A DNA stretch of 64,000 nt from Gongronella butleri (GCA_025201375.1 JAIWZP010000065.1:62001-126000); one strand, 5' to 3'; numbered from the stretch's first letter, positions 1 to 11,826 are shown. Numbers and translations: made by a program. The notes: a model not told the origin generated them from the letters alone.

Positions 1-66
1 CGGAGCGTCAAACAAAAAAGAGACATTGCTGATTTTTTTTTTTTTTTTTGCTCTTTTTATCGGTAG

Positions 67-3000
67 ACTTTTGATCATTTCCTTGCCAAAAAGTTCCCCA
101 ACATTAAGCGCTATGGTCTGGAGGGTGCCGAGAGCATGATGGTGGCTCTGGATCGCATCTTTGAGCTGTCTGCCAAATGTAAATGGGGAAATGGGGCGAA
201 ATTGAGCGAATTTAGCGAGAATCAAGGCAATTGACAGGTCGTTTTTTGTCTGTTTTTTTATTGTAGCTGGCGTGAGTGATGTCGTGATTGGAATGCCTCA
301 TCGCGGTCGTTTGAATCTTTTGTGTGATTTGCTCGAATACCCTCATGCGGCGCTATTCCACAAGATGAAGGGCAATTCCGAGCTTCCTGCGGACACGTTC
401 ACGTCTGGGGACGTTCTGTCGCACTTGGCCAGTAACCCGACGCTGCAGTACGATGGCAAGCCCGTGCACGTGTCGCTGCTCAACAACCCGTCGCATTTGG
501 AGGCGGTGAATCCTGTGGCTATGGGCAAGGCGCGCGCCAAGCAGACCGATTTGCTGAACAAGCCAGCGACCGACAAGGATTGCGCCCTGGGCGACCGCGT
601 CATGGCCATCCAGATCCATGGCGATGCCGCCTTCACGGGCCAGGGCATTGTCATGGAATCCCTTGGCATGTCAAATTTGCCACATTATTCGTCCGGCGGC
701 TCCGTCCACATTGTCGTGAACAATCAGCTCGGCTACACGACCCCCGCGCAAAATTCGCGCTCCACTGCCTACTGTTCCGACGTCGGCAAAATGATCAACA
801 TCCCCATTGTCCACGTCAATGGCGATCATCCCGAGGACGTCCTCCACGCCATGGATCTGGTCTTTGAGTACAGAAACAAGTTTAGAAAGGTACAAAAAAA
901 AACAGGGGAAATTCGGGGGGGGGAATGAGGAAAAAAATGAGGAAAAAACACGAAAAAACATGAAAAAAAGCGCGTCTGACACGCGTCCTTTTTTTTTTTT
1001 TGGTTAGGACATCATTTTGGATCTCATGTGCTACCGTCGATGGGGCCACAATGAGCTTGACGAGCCTGCTTTCACGCAGCCGCTCATGTACAACAACATC
1101 CGCTTGCGTAAATCGGTGCCTGAAAAGTACGAAGCGCAATTGCTTGCTGAAAATGTGCTTTCGAAGGCGGATGCAGACGCGGTGCGCAACGACCAGCAAT
1201 CGGTGCTGACGGACCAATTGCAAGCGTCGGCGTCGTACACGCCAGACGCGTCGATGCATCTTCAGGGTCATTGGCGCAACATGAAGCACGTCAATGTGGG
1301 CGACCCTGCGATCACTGCCGCCATTGACACGGGAATTGACGTCGAATCGCTTTTGCGAGTCGGCGAGCAGTCAGTGGCCACGCCCGAGGGCTTCAACGTG
1401 CATCCTCGCTTGAAAAAGTATCACATCGATGCGCGCCTCAAAAAACTCAAGCAAGGCACGGGTCTCGACTGGGCCACCGGCGAAGCGCTCGCCTTTGGCA
1501 CGCTCCTCAAGGAAGGCTACGGGATCCGCATCTCCGGCCAGGACGTCGGCCGCGGCACATTCTCACAGCGCCATGCCATGCTCGTCTCCCAGGACACGGA
1601 GGACACCATCATCCCCCTCAACGAAATCAACAAGAACGACCCCACAAGCAATGGCTTCCTCGAGGTAAAATACTTGCTGAAAAAGCAATGAAAAACAATG
1701 AAAAGCGTGCAAATTGCTAATTTTTCCGGTTTTCCCCCTTTTTACTTTCTTTCGTTCTCCAGGTTGCCAACAGCCCTCTCAATGAATTTGCCGTGCTTGG
1801 CTTTGAGTATGGCATGTCCATCGAGACACCTGAACGCCTTGTCCTGTGGGAGGCACAATTTGGCGACTTTTTCAACGTAAAAGGCTACTCCATCCACTTT
1901 TTTTTTTTTTTTTTTGCGCGCAAGGCCCGCTGACCAATTTTTTTAAATCATTTTAGGGCGCGCAAATTGCCATTGACACCTTTTTGACGAGCAGTGAAGA
2001 GAAATGGCTGCGCCAGACCGGTTTGGTGATGCTTTTGCCTCACGGCCAAGATGGTGCCGGCCCTGAGCACTCCAGCGCCCGCGTCGAGCGCTTCTTGCAG
2101 GTAAAGTCAACAAAAAAAGGTGTGACCAGGACGCGTCTTCTCATTTCCACTCCCCTTAGATGTCCAATGATCCTTATGATGTGTGGCAAGCCAACACGGT
2201 CGTGCCCAATTGGCATGTTGTCAATTGCACGACACCTGCCCAATACTTCCACGTGCTTCGCAGACAGGTAAAAGCGCGCGCTAATCCTCTATGGAAAAAA
2301 AAATGGGCCCAATGACTCACGTCACGCGCAAATCCGTGTATTTTTTTGTATTTTAAAAGATGCTGCGCCCCTTCCGCAAGCCATTGGTGGTGATCTCGCC
2401 CAAGGCGCTGCTCAAGTCGCCTGTAAGAGCTACATGCTGCGGGTTTCACGGCACAATGCTGACTTTTTTTTTTCAATATTCTAGATGGCTGTCAGTGATT
2501 TGCAAGATATGGCGCCTGGCACGCACTTTAGACCTGTGCTTGGCGACCCCACGGTGACAAGCCCTGATGACGTTGACAAGGTGGTGTTTGTCTCGGGCAA
2601 GCTGTACTATGATCTGCAAAAGGAAAAGGAGGCGCGTGGCTTTGACAATCGCATCGCTTTTGTGCGCGTCGAGGTAAAAATTAAGCAAGACAGATAGCCT
2701 CTTTCAGTATGTCTCATGCTTCCGTTTGCCTCCCCCTCTGCATTCTTTCTTCTCATTAGGAATTGTGCCCCTTCCCCCGTGATCACTTGCAAGAAGAGAT
2801 CTCCAAGTATAGATACGCGTCGCAATTCGTCTGGTGCCAGGATGAGCCGGAGAACGCCGGCGCATACGCGTTCATGGCCCCACGCCTCGCCCAATTGGTT
2901 CCCCAAAACAAGGTAGGACAGCTCGAGACGCGCTAAAAACAAAAAACAAAAAAACAGCAATCTCACCCTTTTTTTCTTTCTTTTATAAGATTGATTACGT

Positions 3001-3100
3001 CGGCCGCGGCCCATTGTCAGCCCCTGCGGTGTCGTTCGCCACTAGATTCAAGGCTGAACAGGCAAAGCTCATCAAGGATGCCGTTGCCCTCGATGAATAA
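67..3100 (+). CDS. DHTKD1: 2-oxoadipate dehydrogenase E1 (DHTKD1-like), 3' part
   Basis: This is a thiamine-diphosphate E1 subunit expected to act in mitochondria on 2-oxoadipate from lysine and tryptophan breakdown. Ten exons are visible: 67-178, 267-889, 1008-1664, 1763-1876, 1957-2100, 2160-2267, 2360-2422, 2485-2673, 2760-2912 and 2990-3100. They join in frame to 757 residues plus stop. Bases 1-66 are the end of an intron, so the N-terminus lies outside the window. [45 protein letters not shown] and [14 protein letters not shown] mark the E1/transketolase fold. [33 protein letters not shown] and the ending [17 protein letters not shown] match DHTKD1 better than OGDH/KGD1. The family assignment is from remembered motifs. 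The start codon cannot be seen. Confidence 0.9.
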
Positions 3101-4289
3101 AGTATAAATGAAGGTTTTTATTTTTATTCGATTTGACTCGTTGATGGCGCGTTCCATCACGACAATTTTGTGTGCGCGTGCCAGAGAAGCTTTCTTTTGA
3201 GGCCAAAGCGTGCGATTCCGAACCATATGGAATGAGAGAAGTTTGACTTGAAATCGCCCTTTTGTGATCTTTTTGCCCCCACTTGGGCATCTGCCTGACG
3301 AAGTGATGTCATTTTCACTGCAAATCATCATTCAACAGACAAACATAATCGAAAAGCGGTTGCAACAAATAAGAAATCGCGCTGCGCAAGTGGTTTATGC
3401 AAAATTGAGATGAAAATGTCAAAAAAAAAAATGGAGGGAGACCTGTCATCCGTTTTAAGCGCTGTTTCAATGTCCGAAAAAAACAGAGCCAATTAAAATC
3501 TCTTATTGCACTCGGGCCGATTGTCGGGCCGAGCTTTTCGCAGCCACTTTGGCATGCAAATTTTTGCCCGACCCAGATTGCAAGTTTGGTCTTTTTTGTT
3601 AGCGAGAGTGCTTTTGATTGTGAAGGTCCGTGGTTCGAAGTTTAGGAGCGCGGGGGTGGCGGACCAATATCATTGGTCGGAAAAAGCTACATTGATGAGA
3701 ACAAAGATACACTCATATTCATACATGATGTTCTTTGGCGTTGTGGTTAACGCCGGTATCTACGACGGTATCTGAAAACAGCTTTTTTTCATCTTTTTTA
3801 ATCTATCGTACAAGTCGCAACCACGCCGACAGCCAAAAAATCAGCGATCGGTGCGTGTTGATGCGGTAAAAAAGGAGAATAATCGCCAAAGCAAGCGTGA
3901 AGCACAATTTTTATCTTCAATGTGCAGCGCAAAGCGTGTCTTGTGGCGTACGGCTTCACTGCACCATACAGAGCCGGGGCAGAAGTGGCGTAATTACGTA
4001 GCCATGATTCCCCTTTTTTTTTTTTTAAAACAAAATAGTCAATATTGCCCCCATGCGTCTGTTTATTCTCGCTCTTATTGTTCTGCTACCTTTTCAATGC
4101 GCGGAAACACATCGTACTTCAATTCAGGTCGATCTAGGCGCCAGGTCGCGCAAGGCATCCGATCAGCGCATTTTTGTCGTTCTTCTCAGCGAGGTCTGAG
4201 CCGACATAAGATTGCAACGCTCCAAACTGCCCTCTCGTCAATTGGGGCGTCAGAAATACCTAGTGGTGCTCAAATAGCAGCTGTAGCAA
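3101..4289. other. intergenic, no gene seen
   Basis: AT-rich spacer after the DHTKD1-like gene, probably with its 3' UTR first. Short open frames are present, but none has codon structure, plausible splice sites or recognisable motifs. A GGTTCGAA string near 3633 resembles a tRNA T-loop, but its flanks do not pair. Confidence 0.5.
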
Positions 4290-5045
4290 ATCAGTGGGGC
4301 GCGCCACATACAAAATCAAATTTTGGTGGTTTCGAGCATCCAAAACCAAAATGGCAAAAGTGGGTCGTCAGAATTGCTCCAAACTTGAACACAGGATGGT
4401 CGGCCAGGAGAAACCACGAGAATGGCAAAAAAAAAAAAAAAAAAAAAGAATTGGGTTGACCTGCTGGTTGACGAGCAGTGAGCAATTTAGATTTAATTTC
4501 AAATGCGAATCGCACGGGAAAAGTGTATCTATAGAACCGCAGCGGCACGTCCATTAGCAAGGGCCACTCCAGATGTGTGAATGATGAGAAACAGTCACGT
4601 GTCACTAGAAGCTTGACGCGCTTTTTCACGCGTCGAAATTTTGTATGTATATTATTTTAAAACCGCGTAAAAGTGCCAAAATAATCACTATTTTCAGTGA
4701 TCACCGATGTCCACGTACACAGCAAGCGACGCTCTTTCTGAGGGTGTATTTCGAGGAGACAGGTGTTATTTTCGTTGAGTTTGCCTTTTAGTGAAAATTC
4801 GCAGCTTTTCTCGATTTGAGCGACAACGAGTCGATGGACCCCTGGTTTTTATTTGATTGTCTTCCGTGAACGAGAGTCATTTAACATGTGGTTAATAGCG
4901 TGGCGACCTGAAAACCTAAACTTTATCATTTTCGTGCCCTCGACTGTACCCCTTGGAAAATCGGTGAAAAATCGCAATTTTTTAAAATCGACTTGGCCGC
5001 CATCCAGTGACCGCAGTGCCCTTAGGGTGGGCTCATTCGAACCAT
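4290..5045 (-). repeat. dispersed repeat, copy A
   Basis: Read on the minus strand, this segment carries the landmarks of the main dispersed family of the window. In order these are: a CACTGCGGNNACTGGATGGC block, a TTTTCCAAGG(G)NNACAGTCG block, CAGAAAGAGC, a GTGAAAAA(A)CGCGTC block, GAAATTAAATCTAAA, and a CAAGTTTGGNNNNATTCTG block. No credible protein is encoded. Edges are approximate and identity to the other copies looks moderate. Confidence 0.65.
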
Positions 5046-5617
5046 AAGGCGTGGAACTTGTTGTATCTGCTCAGCTTTGTTCTTGTTGCCATGTATCAAT
5101 GACGAGAAATCGCTGGCTTTTGCGAATTTCGCTAGAAATCTCTTGCTCTCGACACTTCTGCAGTTCGATCTACTTCAAACTTTGTCAGCTCTACGGGATT
5201 GAATTGCCATTTAACTTTATGGCTTGTAGTAAGGGCTCCGATACACCAAAAATCATTTTTAATCCAAAGAATGCTCAAAAATATCCAGCTCGTTGCATAT
5301 TGTGCATCCTTTGTGCCGATTGAGACATTTGAAACCAGGTGCACGTAATGGTGCGCGTTATCAGGCACACCTTTGCCAACTGCAGCAAATCCTCTTAATG
5401 GCGTTCTGCAATCTAGGCGAATAAAAAATCAAAAACAGCGTGATTTAATGAGATTGTTCTCGACACTAACAGAAATGCATTGAGCACGTTGCTTCGGACA
5501 AACATTCATGAAAAGATGAAGAGCGAGCGATGCTTAAACGAGAATGGAAAAAAAGCGCTTCAATAATAAAAATCGCATTTTCTATCACCAACCCTTCTTT
5601 CTGTGTAGTTGTACACG

Positions 5618-6925
5618 CTACAAATCGCAATTACACCACACGTCACACAGTGGTAGGATTTGTCGAGAAGACTTTTTCAATATCTGCTCGAGCTCGTCGT
5701 TGGTCAGACACGTCCCGTGGTACATTGAAGAATCCTTGGGCTGCTCCTTTTGCATTATTGTCGTCAAAAGATCCATGACAGACTCCGGGCACGGCACGAC
5801 GTCTAAAAGAAACGCGTGCATGAATAAAAAAGTAGCTATCAATGGCAACAATCATTTCAATCTTACAATTGGAGGACGCAGATGTGGATGTTGATGACGA
5901 TGGGGTCATTTCCGCAGCCGTCGCAGCCGGCGCGACTGATGGGAAGCACGGTCCCCAATGGACAAAAAGCAAGAAAACATCAATAAGCACGCAGCACTTG
6001 GCATGGGCCTAGCTAGAATTTTCTGTTCATAAATCGAAAATTGGGCAATCGCATTTGCTCATTGAGTGCACTTGGCTTTGCATTTGTGATGCTTTAACAG
6101 ACGTTCTAGTAGGGGTAATTGATGATTCTAAATCGCATGCTAAAGTCTGAAATGCATGTCAGATTTCTGGATTTTTTTGAGAACTGACTGTAAGCGATTT
6201 GCGCCGATTTCGCCCTGACTTTGAAGTTTGCTCTAATACAAGTGCTTCAAAAATCGCTCACTTTTAATTCTGTTCACGTAGCCAGATGTAAAATTTGATT
6301 TCGAATCGAATAAATTTCTCACACGGTGTCCGTTAACTTAATAAAGTTTCGAGATAATCGCACTTTACGCGATGTTACGCGATTTTGGCCTTTGGCGGCG
6401 GCATAAGTGCGATTATCAGGTGTTTTTACTAAACGAGCAAGGCTCGAAAGTAACATCATTCGATTCCAAATCAAATTTTACATCCAGGGGCATCGCGTTA
6501 ATTCATCTCAGTGCATTCCTGGGCGCTCAGCAAGAGACTAATTATAAGTCAAAATGCAGTTGTCCAATTCTCGATTTATGAACTGAAAATCATAGGTAGG
6601 TCTTGGCATAGGGGCCGCATAAAAAACGACTTACATTGCTTTTCTTGTTGAGAAGTCGTTTTTTCGTACAGCTTGTATCGTCCGTGCTTGTCATTCTGTA
6701 TCTTTTTCTTGGCCACCACCAGGGGCTCGTTGGGTCCTTGTCGTCCGTGTACACCACGTCAAATGGAGTCCCCTCCAGGATAAACTCTGCTTTGATGCAA
6801 TTGGCGTCTGTAATGTCCTCCGCCAGGGCCACGTAAGCTGCTTGGGCGTGGTGCATAATTGTTATCGTAAGAGGGTAAAAAGACAAAGTTAGGAAGCAGG
6901 AGAGCATAATGACAAAAAGGCGCAT
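5618..6925 (-). CDS. possible secreted protein gene with MITE in intron 1
   Basis: Three phase-compatible exons on the minus strand, 6925-6635, 5996-5867 and 5802-5618, join to 606 nt (201 residues plus stop). The product opens with a hydrophobic leader (MRLFVIMLSCFLTLSFYPL) ending near HHAQA, a likely signal peptide. Exon 3 holds several cysteines, ending in CDVWCNCDL. Donors are GTAAG. The exon 2 acceptor (CCAAG) is weak and lies in the target duplication of the MITE-like element that fills intron 1. Alternatively, exon 1 splices at 6583-6585 (CTG on +) inside the element to a short tail ending at 6538. I do not recognise the family. The reading frames are seen; the gene model is inference. 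Confidence 0.4.
6005..6601. mobile_element. MITE-like element with long inverted ends and 8-bp target duplication
   Basis: The left end (6008 to about 6057) and the reverse complement of the right end (about 6548-6600) match over roughly 50 bp at about 80 percent. The shared core is TTCATAAATCG(A/G)(A/G)AATTGG(G/A)CAA. The flanks are a perfect direct repeat, CTTGGCAT, at 5997-6004 and 6602-6609. The interior has no transposase frame, so it would be non-autonomous. An 8-bp duplication fits hAT-type insertion, but the superfamily is inference. A diverged relative lies at about 23530-23960. Confidence 0.7.
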
Positions 6926-7534
6926 AGGGCACAACTGAATCATCTTCCAGATGGCATCCTCCCTCACCGTGCGCTCACCAGCAACCAGAGATCCCCCTAC
7001 CTCCCCTGCAGCCATCCACAAGGATTTAAAGCACAAAATGGCAAAAAGAAATGTCAGGCAAGCAGGTCGGTCTCCGTGCCAGTGCATAGGTGCGTGCTGC
7101 AATTACTCTGGGCACATCATGCAATGCTGAAAAAAATGTCACGTAACGTTATGGACGCGATGAATGGTGGAAATTGCTGCAATTCGCAGTTTTATAAGCA
7201 TTTTGATGTACAATCATGTTATTGGGGATCTGTTTTAAGCAACCATTGTCATTTAGGCGGTTGCGCAGCTGCTTTGTACTGGCGCATTTCCGCCCTGAAG
7301 CAAATTTTCGCTGAACAATTGGACAACTACGCGCTTTTCACGTTTTTCCTTGCCCATAAGCGGTCCACGACCGCGCTGGAAAGTCAATTGATTGCATTTC
7401 GTGTTTATTGATGTGCTGTTTCTATGAAGGTTGCACTCGTTGAATTATCATATTATCATGTACAGGGTAAAAAACAAGGTAGATGCCAGAGAATGAGAGA
7501 GAAATGCTTGATACGAAGCCAAATCAAAGATGCC
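6926..7534. other. intergenic, no gene seen
   Basis: Lies between the start of the possible secreted-protein gene and the end of the minus-strand quinone reductase. Open frames on both strands here lack recognisable motifs and splice signals. Confidence 0.5.
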
Positions 7535-8646
7535 TTACATACAAATGCAAGACGGGAACTTCTTCGCCTTGCTGGGCTTCTTTTCGTTTTGTGCAGCGGT
7601 CTTCGTGGCTGGCAATGGCTTGGTGGTAGTGCCGTTGGTCTCTTCTGCCGTGTTGATCTCGTTGTCTTGCTTGATGGTACTCTTTGGTGCGGAATCTTGC
7701 TTCTTCTCGGCGTCCTCCTTGACAAGCGCGCGGCCCTTGGTCAATGTGTTCACGAGCGTCGCAAAGTTTTCACCCTGCGTGCGTGCAATGGCCTTTTCCT
7801 GGTCCGACGGCTGACGCATGCCATCCGGGCCCGCGACAGTGCCTAAGATCAGGGAAAAAATAAGATTCGCGTCAATGGATGATCATTTAGGGGGCATACA
7901 TGGCGCATGAAATGCGACGCGTCCTTATTTTATCAATTTTCTCTCGTACCTGATCCCCAAGCGCTGCCACCAACGACACCCGAGTTGTCAAACAGATTGG
8001 GGTTGGCAAAACCAAGCGGCACGTAGAGCAAACCATGGTGCGCAAAGTAGGGCAGAGTGTTAAAGGCCAAAGTCTACAGAAAAAAAGGGGGAAAAAAACG
8101 AGGTAATTGTCAATCCCGTGCCATTCCTCGCCGCAATGGCGCCACCCGCCACCTCGCCCGACCGAATGGGTGTCTTTCTGTCACACAAAACACTTACCTC
8201 TTGACCACCGTGTTGCGAACCAGACGAGAAAAAGATCGACGTCGGCTTTCCGGCCAATGCACCCTTGGCCCAAAGGCTGCCCGTGGCATCAAAGAACGAA
8301 AGCATTTGTGCAGCAGCCTGACCAAATCTATAGGTAGTAGCAAAAACAAAAGGGGATCATCAGCGACAATGGCTCGTTTTGCTGGATTTTCGTGTTTTCT
8401 GGATTTTTACCTGACAGGGATACCCCAGATGATGCCATCGGCCTCTTCAAGCTGCTCGGGGGTGATGATGGGGACATCAGGTTTGGGTGGCGCGTGCATC
8501 TTTTCTAAGACATCGGCCGATAAAGTTTCCGGAACTTGGAACAATTTAACCGTGACGCCTTGCGCCTCCAATCCGGCCTGGACTTCTTGGGCCATGGTGT
8601 AAACATGGCTGTACATGGAGTAAAAGATAATGTAGACAGTCGCCAT
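7535..8646 (-). CDS. NAD(P)H:quinone oxidoreductase type IV, flavodoxin-like, with CaaX-like tail
   Basis: FMN-binding flavodoxin-fold protein of the WrbA/Pst2/Ycp4 type, predicted to reduce quinones by two electrons. Exons 8646-8411, 8327-8198, 8073-7950 and 7842-7535 join to 265 residues. The N-terminus YIIFYSMYSHVYTMAQ is the phosphate-binding loop region. GALAGKPTSIFFSSGSQHGGQE and [20 protein letters not shown] are family hallmarks. After the core there is a polar Lys/Glu/Thr-rich extension of about 70 residues, ending KKFPSCICM. The last four residues, CICM, could be a prenylation (CaaX) motif with a second cysteine for palmitoylation, suggesting membrane attachment. The divergent neighbour at 9092 lacks this tail. 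Function and localisation are inferred from the family. Confidence 0.92.
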
Positions 8647-9091
8647 TGTGAATTTCTTTGAGTGTGTGTGATGAAAAGTGTGAATCGAGAAAAAAAAAAA
8701 AAAAAAAAGAAAAGTGCCCTTTTTATTGCCCCTAGATGCTCCGTCAGCAAATGGCGTGCGGTGCTTCGTTTGATCTGACAAGGCGCTGACCAACTGCTTT
8801 GTCAAGCGACGCCCTGGACAATTTGTCAAGCCAGGCAGATGGACAGCCAATGAGAATGGCCCGGACCCTGTCGGAGATGACCAGTGGATGAGGTGAGACG
8901 CACTAAAAAGCCCGACGCTGACATTGCTGACGCCTGGATGACCAAAATGGCCACAAAAGAGCATTAAAAGCCCGACGAGCCTGGACAAAGAAATGATATA
9001 AAAAGGAAGGGGCGCGAACAAATGTCACTTTTTTTTTTTCTTCATCCAATCCAACAAATACCTCTCTCTCTCAAGAAAAAAAATCACAAAA
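8647..9091. promoter_or_regulatory. bidirectional promoter of the two quinone reductases
   Basis: 445 bp between the two head-to-head start codons. The only clear element is TATAAAAA at 8997-9004, about 88 bp before the plus-strand ATG and followed by a pyrimidine-rich leader. An A20 tract at about 8690-8709 lies in the minus-strand leader. Confidence 0.6.
8997..9004 (+). promoter_or_regulatory. TATA box
   Basis: TATAAAAA about 88 bp upstream of the ATG at 9092. Similar spacing is seen before several other genes here. Confidence 0.55.
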
Positions 9092-10018
9092 ATGGCTCCC
9101 AAAGTGAACATCATCATCTACACCTTGTACCACCACATCTACACCTTGGCCCAGAGCGTCCAGGAAGGTCTCAAGGAAGCCGGCATTGACGCCAAGATCC
9201 TCCAAGTCCAAGAAACCCTGTCTGACGAGATCCTCGAGAAGATGCACGCTCCTGCCAAGCCTGATGTGCCCATTGCCACCATTGAGGACCTTGAGGAGGC
9301 TGATGGTGTCATCTTTGGCTTTGGCACGCGCTTCGGTGTAAGTGATACATGGTTTTAAAAAGATTCTAGACGCGTTTTCTCATCTCGATTTCTTATTATA
9401 GCAACTCCCCGCTCAATTCAAGGCCTTCTTGGACTCCACCGGTGGCCTCTGGGCCAAGGGTGCCTTGGCTGGCAAGTTTGCTGGTGTCTTTTTCAGCACC
9501 GCCAGCCAACGTAAGCCTTATCGCCGCCTCAATGGGTCATGCAATCCCTGAGGCAGCATCAATTGCATCAATGGGACACATTCTTACGCCATTTTTTTTT
9601 CTTTTTCTTAGACGGTGGCCAGGAGACGACCGCTCTCACGACCGTCACCTACTTTGCTCACCACGGCATGATCTTTGTGCCTCTCGGCTTTGCCAACCCC
9701 AACTTGTTTGACAACTCGGAGGTCGTTGGTGGCAGCGCTTGGGGTGCCGGTAAGACAAAGAAAGGGGACGCGCCAGGAAAATCATTGAAGCGTAAAACTC
9801 ACACCTTTTTTTTTTTGCCGTTTTTTCAGGCACTGTGGCCAATGGCGACGGCTCGCGTCAAGTCTCGGACAAGGAGAAGGCCATTGCCAAGACCCAAGGC
9901 ACCAACTTTGGCAACGTTGTCAAGACTGTAAGTGACAACAAGTGGATTTGCCTTGAAAAAAACACACTTGCTCACATTGTTTCTCGCATAGTACGTCGCT
10001 GGCAAGGCCTCCGCCTAA
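9092..10018 (+). CDS. NAD(P)H:quinone oxidoreductase type IV, flavodoxin-like, short form
   Basis: Paralogue of the divergent gene at 7535-8646. Exons 9092-9337, 9402-9510, 9612-9749, 9830-9927 and 9992-10018 join to 205 residues, the usual length for the WrbA/Pst2 family. Motifs include [43 protein letters not shown] and [13 protein letters not shown]. It should bind FMN and reduce quinones in the cytosol. It stops at GKASA with no C-terminal extension or CaaX motif. Compared with its partner, two introns are shifted by two to four codons, and the last intron (9928-9991) is extra. The start is preceded by a TATA box and a pyrimidine-rich leader. Confidence 0.93.
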
Positions 10019-11303
10019 ACATGTACTTTTATCATCATATCACCCATGAAATAAACGAATTGACCTACACGTACGATGAATTTTTTTTTTTTTTTTAAAA
10101 AAAAAAAAAGATAACAGACGAAATGGGCGAAATGAGTGCAAAAACGATTTTTTTTTTCTAAACTAGCGCGCGAAGCTTGGACCATTTCATGATCTGTAGA
10201 TGACATTGGGTGTGACATCAAGGGTTGATGTAATACACGCCCAACGGATTCTTGAACTGGTCTTAAAAAGAAGGGAGTTTTTACAATTTTTCTAATTTTA
10301 GTGCCTCGCGCTTTATTTGCAGTCGCTTTGAGGTACTCGATCGTCAACTTGCCCTGAATGCTCATTGTTGACAACGTCAAATCCGCGCCTTGCCCTCATT
10401 TGTATTGTGTACATGCGCCTTTGGCCATCTTTTTGTGTTGCTCTTTATTGAACAAATGAATTGCAGCGCGTTTTGGTGCTTTTCATGGTTTTTCCAAGCA
10501 ATTTCTCATGATTAAATTTGGCGTGATTCTAAAGATCTAATTTTTTGTTTTTGTATGTGAAAACTGATCACAATCAAATTTTAGCTTGGATGTGGTGCGT
10601 CCCAACGACTGTGGGCGTTGTAAATGGGATCGCAGTTGATGCAGTTTTATCGCCGCCAAGCTGGGATGCGTTTCGACGCGTCATTGTGCACGGCAGCTTT
10701 TTAATAAAAAGGAATAATTGCCACAAAATGAAGCTACTTGGACTTCCTGCTCTGAAATGCTAATGCAATTGATCCCAAATTTGCATCAGTCAACACCGGC
10801 GAAAAAAAATGGGCGCTTCCAAATGTTTGTGACAAACGACTGGTATTGTACAATCTTAAAAAAAAACTTATGAAATGGAGCACAATGCACTTTTAGTAAA
10901 GAAATCATAAAAGATCTGGAGGAATCGTCCCGCGATTTAAACGCTATTCCCTTCTGGTTCTCGCCCGTTTTTAGGAGAAAAATAAGCTCTTGTCAGCTAT
11001 GCACAGGCCCACCAATTCGTATTTTTTTGTGATTTTGACAATTTTGCAAGTTTGCAAGTTTGTTGCGCTGGGTCTCCCTCTTTGACGAAGAGCCCGTTTA
11101 ATTAAAACAAAAATATTACAACGTGTAGTTCAGAAAGTCAAGTTGTGCAGTGGGGTAGAAAGATCAAGAAACGCGTTAAAACACGAAACAAAATAGATTT
11201 GACATTGCTATCGATTTTATAAAAGCTGCCATTGGGTTTTTTTTCAGTAGCATGTGCAAGAGGACATTCGACATCTACCACCTTACTTGCCACAAGATAG
11301 CTG
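10019..11303. other. intergenic, mostly empty
   Basis: Begins with the 3' region of the plus-strand quinone reductase, including a T-run followed by an A-run at about 10080-10108 that could form a hairpin. Apart from the doubtful small ORF at 10218-10365, I see no gene, RNA or repeat. Confidence 0.5.
10218..10365 (-). CDS. possible small ORF with short intron
   Basis: The frame from the ATG at 10365 reads MSIQGKLTIEYLKATANKAR and onward. A second segment downstream could read FKNPLGVYYINP followed by a TGA at 10220-10218. Linking the two needs an intron of about 28 bp, shorter than any other here. I do not recognise the product, and it may be a remnant. Confidence 0.2.
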
Positions 11304-11438
11304 TCATCGTTCATTGCAACAATTCATTTTGCTAGTCAGGCCATGCGTGCTAGCGCCACATGGCGCATTGCATGTATCTACACTTGCCAGGAGAGGATAA
11401 ATAAGAATTGCCGCTGCAAACAAGATGAGAGTCTTCAT
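11304..11438 (-). CDS. small secreted cysteine-rich peptide, hypothetical
   Basis: Intact 44-codon frame. MKTLILFAAAILIYPLLASV is a textbook signal peptide: a basic residue, a hydrophobic core and small residues near the expected cleavage site. The remaining roughly 22 residues start DTCNAPCGAS and end NCCNER, giving four cysteines. No intron is required. I do not recognise the family. The ATG is chosen because the signal peptide starts there; an in-frame upstream ATG at 11492 would bury it. Single small ORFs can arise by chance, so expression evidence would decide. Confidence 0.4.
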   Translation of the reverse strand: MKTLILFAAAILIYPLLASVDTCNAPCGASTHGLTSKMNCCNER

Positions 11439-11826
11439 TTTTGGAATTCGCGCTAAACAGTCGACGCCAGACCTCCTGATATAGGTACTCATGGAGCATT
11501 GCTTACATGTTGTTTAGTTTATGCACATGCAATGTGACTCATGATCTAAAAAAGGCGTCGGCTAGGCAATCGGACGGCATTTGGTTCGGAAGCAGCCAAT
11601 GCAACTTTTTTTTTTTCTGGTACGCTGAATGCATGCGACCGCACCCTCGGTGAGACAAGAATCAATTGCCGATGTATATGGCCTTTTAGCCGCGCATTTG
11701 CAAAGTAAAAACGCGCAACGCGAATGAAAAGCTACAAAAGTTCCTTTTTTTTTACTGGGAAAAATGAATAAAATAAATGGAAAGAAAAGTAAAAGACGAT
11801 GAGATGGAGGGGGAAAGGCTGGCCGA

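Noticed and set aside
3620..3660. Possible tRNA T-arm (GGTTCGAA)
   Set aside because: The stem bases do not pair and no acceptor, D or anticodon arm is found around it.
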